From NCBI GenBank assembly GCA_946478985.1, contig CAMLDZ010000064.1, positions 1 through 15,725 of the forward strand: DNA of 15,725 nt. The letters are read 5' to 3'. How positions within the stretch are numbered: position 1 is the stretch's first letter; the number at the start of each line of letters is the position of its first letter. Made by a program: the position numbers and the translations under genes. The DNA comes from an uncultured Solimonas sp. GTDB lineage: Bacteria > Pseudomonadota > Gammaproteobacteria > Nevskiales > Nevskiaceae. This document shows positions 14,275 through 15,725 of the stretch, in pieces. Below the pieces are notes generated by a model. That model saw only the letters and a program-made list of their open reading frames with translations. It was not told where the DNA came from and did no database searches.

Positions 14275-14280
14275 AGTCTA
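14275..14280 (-). promoter_or_regulatory. Candidate -10 element for the pqi operon
   Basis: TAGACT on the minus strand in the 89-bp gap before pqiA1 matches TATAAT at four of six positions. It would give a leader of about 28 nt. No clear -35 is seen; the inverted repeat at 14285-14304 occupies that region, which is also where a repressor could act. Confidence 0.25.
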
Positions 14281-14284
14281 GCCG

Positions 14285-14304
14285 CAGCGGCGGGCTGGCC
14301 GCTG
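14285..14304. promoter_or_regulatory. Inverted repeat between the haemoglobin gene and pqiA1
   Basis: CAGCGGC-N6-GCCGCTG is a perfect 7-bp inverted repeat. It is 25 bases downstream of the haemoglobin stop and 44 bases upstream of pqiA1. It could be a hairpin that slows readthrough (there is no T-tract) or an operator over the candidate pqi promoter. Confidence 0.35.
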
Positions 14305-14329
14305 AATCGATCGTGCGGCGGACGACGGC

Positions 14330-14719
14330 TCAGCCGTCGGCGCGGTTGCGCATCCAGTCGGCCAGCGGCGCCAGCGCGCCAAGCAGTTCGCGGGCCGGCG
14401 CCTCGTCCAGGCCGATCGCGACGGCGGCATCGGCCATGCAGGCCAGCCATTGATCGCGCTCGACGCTGGTGACGGTGAAGGGCATGTGCCGCGCACGCAG
14501 GCGCGGATGGCCGAAGCGCCCGGTGTAGTGCTGTTCGCCGCCGGTCCAGCCGCAGAGGAACCAGAACAGCTTGTCGCGCGAGCCGTCCAGCGACGGCGGA
14601 TGCTGCGCGCGCAGCTCCGCATAGGCCGGGTCCTGATCCATGCGGTCGTAGAAGGCATCGACCAGGCGACGGATCGTCGTCTCGTCGGCACCCAGACGGT
14701 TGTAGAGGCTGTCGATCAT
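14330..14719 (-). CDS. Group II truncated haemoglobin
   Basis: A 129-residue 2-on-2 globin of group II (the YjbI/TrHbO type), a cytoplasmic haem protein associated with oxygen, NO or peroxide chemistry. The diagnostic stretch is FLCGWTGGEQHYTGRFGHPR (54-73), followed by LRARHMPF with the proximal haem ligand H78. The G8 tryptophan W91 in RDQWLACM is typical of group II. Both ends match the family's usual length. The start at 14719 has an AGG 4 nt upstream. The gene lies 45 bp after the thioredoxin-like gene and 89 bp before pqiA1, all on the same strand, so co-transcription with the thioredoxin is likely. With the pqi genes this gives an oxidative-stress flavour. Confidence 0.94.
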   Translation of the reverse strand: MIDSLYNRLGADETTIRRLVDAFYDRMDQDPAYAELRAQHPPSLDGSRDKLFWFLCGWTGGEQHYTGRFGHPRLRARHMPFTVTSVERDQWLACMADAAVAIGLDEAPARELLGALAPLADWMRNRADG

Positions 14720-14764
14720 CAGCCTATGATCGCATGCAGCAACGGCGCTCCGGCATGACCGCGG

Positions 14765-15268
14765 TCAAGGCGCCGCCAGCAGCGCGGTGATCTCGCTGCG
14801 CAGCGTCGCCGCGCTCTGCCCCGGCGCGAAACCACGGTGCCGATGCGCCAGCCTGCCGTCGCGACCGACGATGAACAGCGCCGGGATCTCGCGCACGCCG
14901 TAGGCCTCGCCGACCTGCTGCTCGGCATCGCGCGTCAGCGTGATCTGCACGCGGTCGAGCTTGCGCAGCGCCGCGCGGTACGGGAACAGGTCCTCGTGCC
15001 AGTTGACGCCGACCACCGCCAGCCGCTCGCGACCGATACGCCGCTGCAGGTCTTCCAGCGCCGCCATCTCGTCGAGGCAGGGCGCGCACCACGACGCCCA
15101 GAAACTGACGACCACGACGCGGCCGTCGAAATCCGCCAGCCGCACGGGCCGGCCCTCGCGATCGCGGCCCAGGGCGTCCGGCGGTGGCGAGCCGATGAGC
15201 GGCTGCGCGCCCGACGGCGCCGCCATCAGCAGGGCGGCCGACAGCAGCAGCAGGGCGATTGACCTCAC
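14765..15268 (-). CDS. TlpA-like periplasmic thioredoxin
   Basis: A 167-residue exported thiol-disulfide oxidoreductase of the TlpA/ResA family. A signal peptide (MRSIALLLLSAALLMAAPSG, cleavage near A-Q) precedes the thioredoxin fold. The active site is SFWASWCAPCLDEM with C61 and C64, and the cis-proline is P129 in REIPALFIV. GTG at 15268 is chosen as the start because GGAGG lies 9 nt upstream and the signal peptide then begins cleanly. Another in-frame GTG at 15301 would add 11 polar residues. Such proteins reduce periplasmic disulfides, for example in cytochrome c maturation, but no cytochrome genes are near. It heads the minus-strand run with the haemoglobin gene 45 bp downstream and diverges from the cysH-like gene. 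Confidence 0.9.
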   Translation of the reverse strand: MRSIALLLLSAALLMAAPSGAQPLIGSPPPDALGRDREGRPVRLADFDGRVVVVSFWASWCAPCLDEMAALEDLQRRIGRERLAVVGVNWHEDLFPYRAALRKLDRVQITLTRDAEQQVGEAYGVREIPALFIVGRDGRLAHRHRGFAPGQSAATLRSEITALLAAP

Positions 15269-15309
15269 GCCCGGCACCCTCCGGCCCGACGCGGACGCCA
15301 CCGATTGCG

Positions 15310-15315
15310 TAAAAT
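15310..15315 (+). promoter_or_regulatory. Candidate -10 element for the cysH-like gene
   Basis: TAAAAT matches TATAAT at five of six bases and is a rare AT-rich spot in this divergent gap. It would start transcription near 15322. That is almost leaderless for the ATG at 15328 but gives about 36 nt of leader for the GTG at 15358. No good -35 is visible. Confidence 0.3.
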
Positions 15316-15357
15316 CCGCGGCCGCCGATGTTTGCCGCCAGGCAGGATGAGTTTTCC

Positions 15358-15725
15358 GTGTCGATTGCCGAAGCCACCGCCGCCGTTCCCGCCAGCAACA
15401 GCGCGGGTCTGAGCGCTGCCCAGATCGAGGCGCTCAACGCGCGCTACGCCCCGCTCGACTTCGAGCAGCGCATCCGCCAGCTGTACGTGGATTTCGACGT
15501 CGACAAGGTGCTGGTGACCTCGTCGTTCGCCGCCACCTCCGCCTACTTCCTGCATTTGATCTCGCGGCTGCAGCCGCAACAGAAGTTCGCGTTCATCGAT
15601 ACCGGCTTCCATTTTCCGGAAACCCTCGCCTATCGCGACTATCTGATCAAGCTCTTCGACCTCAAGGTCTTCAGCGTCTCCGCCGAAAGCTGGAAGCACG
15701 AGTTCACGGTCAGCGACAAGACCTA
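15358..15725 (+). CDS. cysH: Phosphoadenylyl/adenylyl-sulfate reductase, 3' end cut off by window edge
   Basis: The first 122 residues of a PAPS/APS reductase, the assimilatory enzyme that reduces activated sulfate to sulfite. The PP-loop-like motif VTSSFAATSAYFLHLI (53-68) and FIDTGFHFPETLAYRDYL (79-96) identify the family. The cysteine motifs that separate APS from PAPS use, and the catalytic ECGLH end, are beyond the window. The PP-loop reads SSFAATS where E. coli-type CysH has SSFGAQ, so it is a divergent member. Two starts are possible: GTG at 15358 with AGGATGAG 6 nt upstream (preferred), or an in-frame ATG at 15328 without a ribosome site, adding ten residues. The gene diverges from the TlpA-like thioredoxin, a plausible but unproven link because these enzymes need thiol reductants in the cytoplasm. 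Confidence 0.85.
   Translation, partial: MSIAEATAAVPASNSAGLSAAQIEALNARYAPLDFEQRIRQLYVDFDVDKVLVTSSFAATSAYFLHLISRLQPQQKFAFIDTGFHFPETLAYRDYLIKLFDLKVFSVSAESWKHEFTVSDKT

Noticed and set aside
15269..15301. Eleven-residue N-terminal extension of the TlpA-like protein from the GTG at 15301
   Set aside because: It places a polar Arg-containing stretch before the signal peptide, and the GGAGG at 15278-15282 is correctly spaced only for the GTG at 15268.

Overview
The window is a GC-rich, densely coded stretch of bacterial chromosome. The gene content suggests a gammaproteobacterium: a split Pqi (MCE-type) envelope transport operon, a CsbD-like protein, a group II truncated haemoglobin, a TlpA-type thioredoxin, DinB, and a DUF7064/DUF7065 (AttH/CrtC-like) protein. 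The overall flavour is Nevskiales/Xanthomonadales-like, but this is an inference from gene content and not a measured placement. I see no rRNA, tRNA, CRISPR array, insertion sequence or phage gene. No intergenic gap exceeds about 270 bases.

Layout. (1) 1-980: the 5' part of dinB (minus), cut by the window edge. (2) 1099-2421: a putative outer-membrane beta-barrel protein on a Pro/Ala-rich tether (plus). It converges on a csbD-like gene (2515-2733, minus), with a long hairpin between them. A short Cys-rich lipoprotein gene (2890-3144, plus) diverges from csbD. (3) 3148-6110: a thioesterase-like gene and a secreted M3 metallopeptidase, apparently one minus-strand transcription unit (peptidase first). 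(4) 6378-7181: an aspartyl/asparaginyl beta-hydroxylase-family dioxygenase (plus). (5) 7187-15268: a co-directional minus-strand run. In transcription order it holds TlpA-like thioredoxin, truncated haemoglobin, pqiA (two single-domain genes), pqiB, pqiC, a Crp/Fnr-family regulator, the DUF7064/7065 protein, a 7-helix membrane protein of unknown family, and a cytoplasmic sulfite-oxidase-fold molybdoprotein. (6) 15358-end: the 5' part of a PAPS/APS reductase gene (cysH-like), divergent from the thioredoxin.

How the genes may work together. pqiA1-pqiA2-pqiB-pqiC overlap end to end and should make one inner-membrane to outer-membrane lipid conduit. A thioredoxin and a haemoglobin sit just upstream, and a cytoplasmic Mo enzyme lies at the far end, so the run has an envelope and redox-stress character. 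The least understood part is the stretch after pqiC. There, a Crp/Fnr regulator that lacks the cAMP-binding residues sits directly before three poorly characterised genes. A perfect palindrome (9896-9911) with Crp-site geometry lies in front of the first of them. I judge this the best candidate for an undescribed regulatory or metabolic unit here. Nothing in the window is a clear-cut new defence or mobile system.
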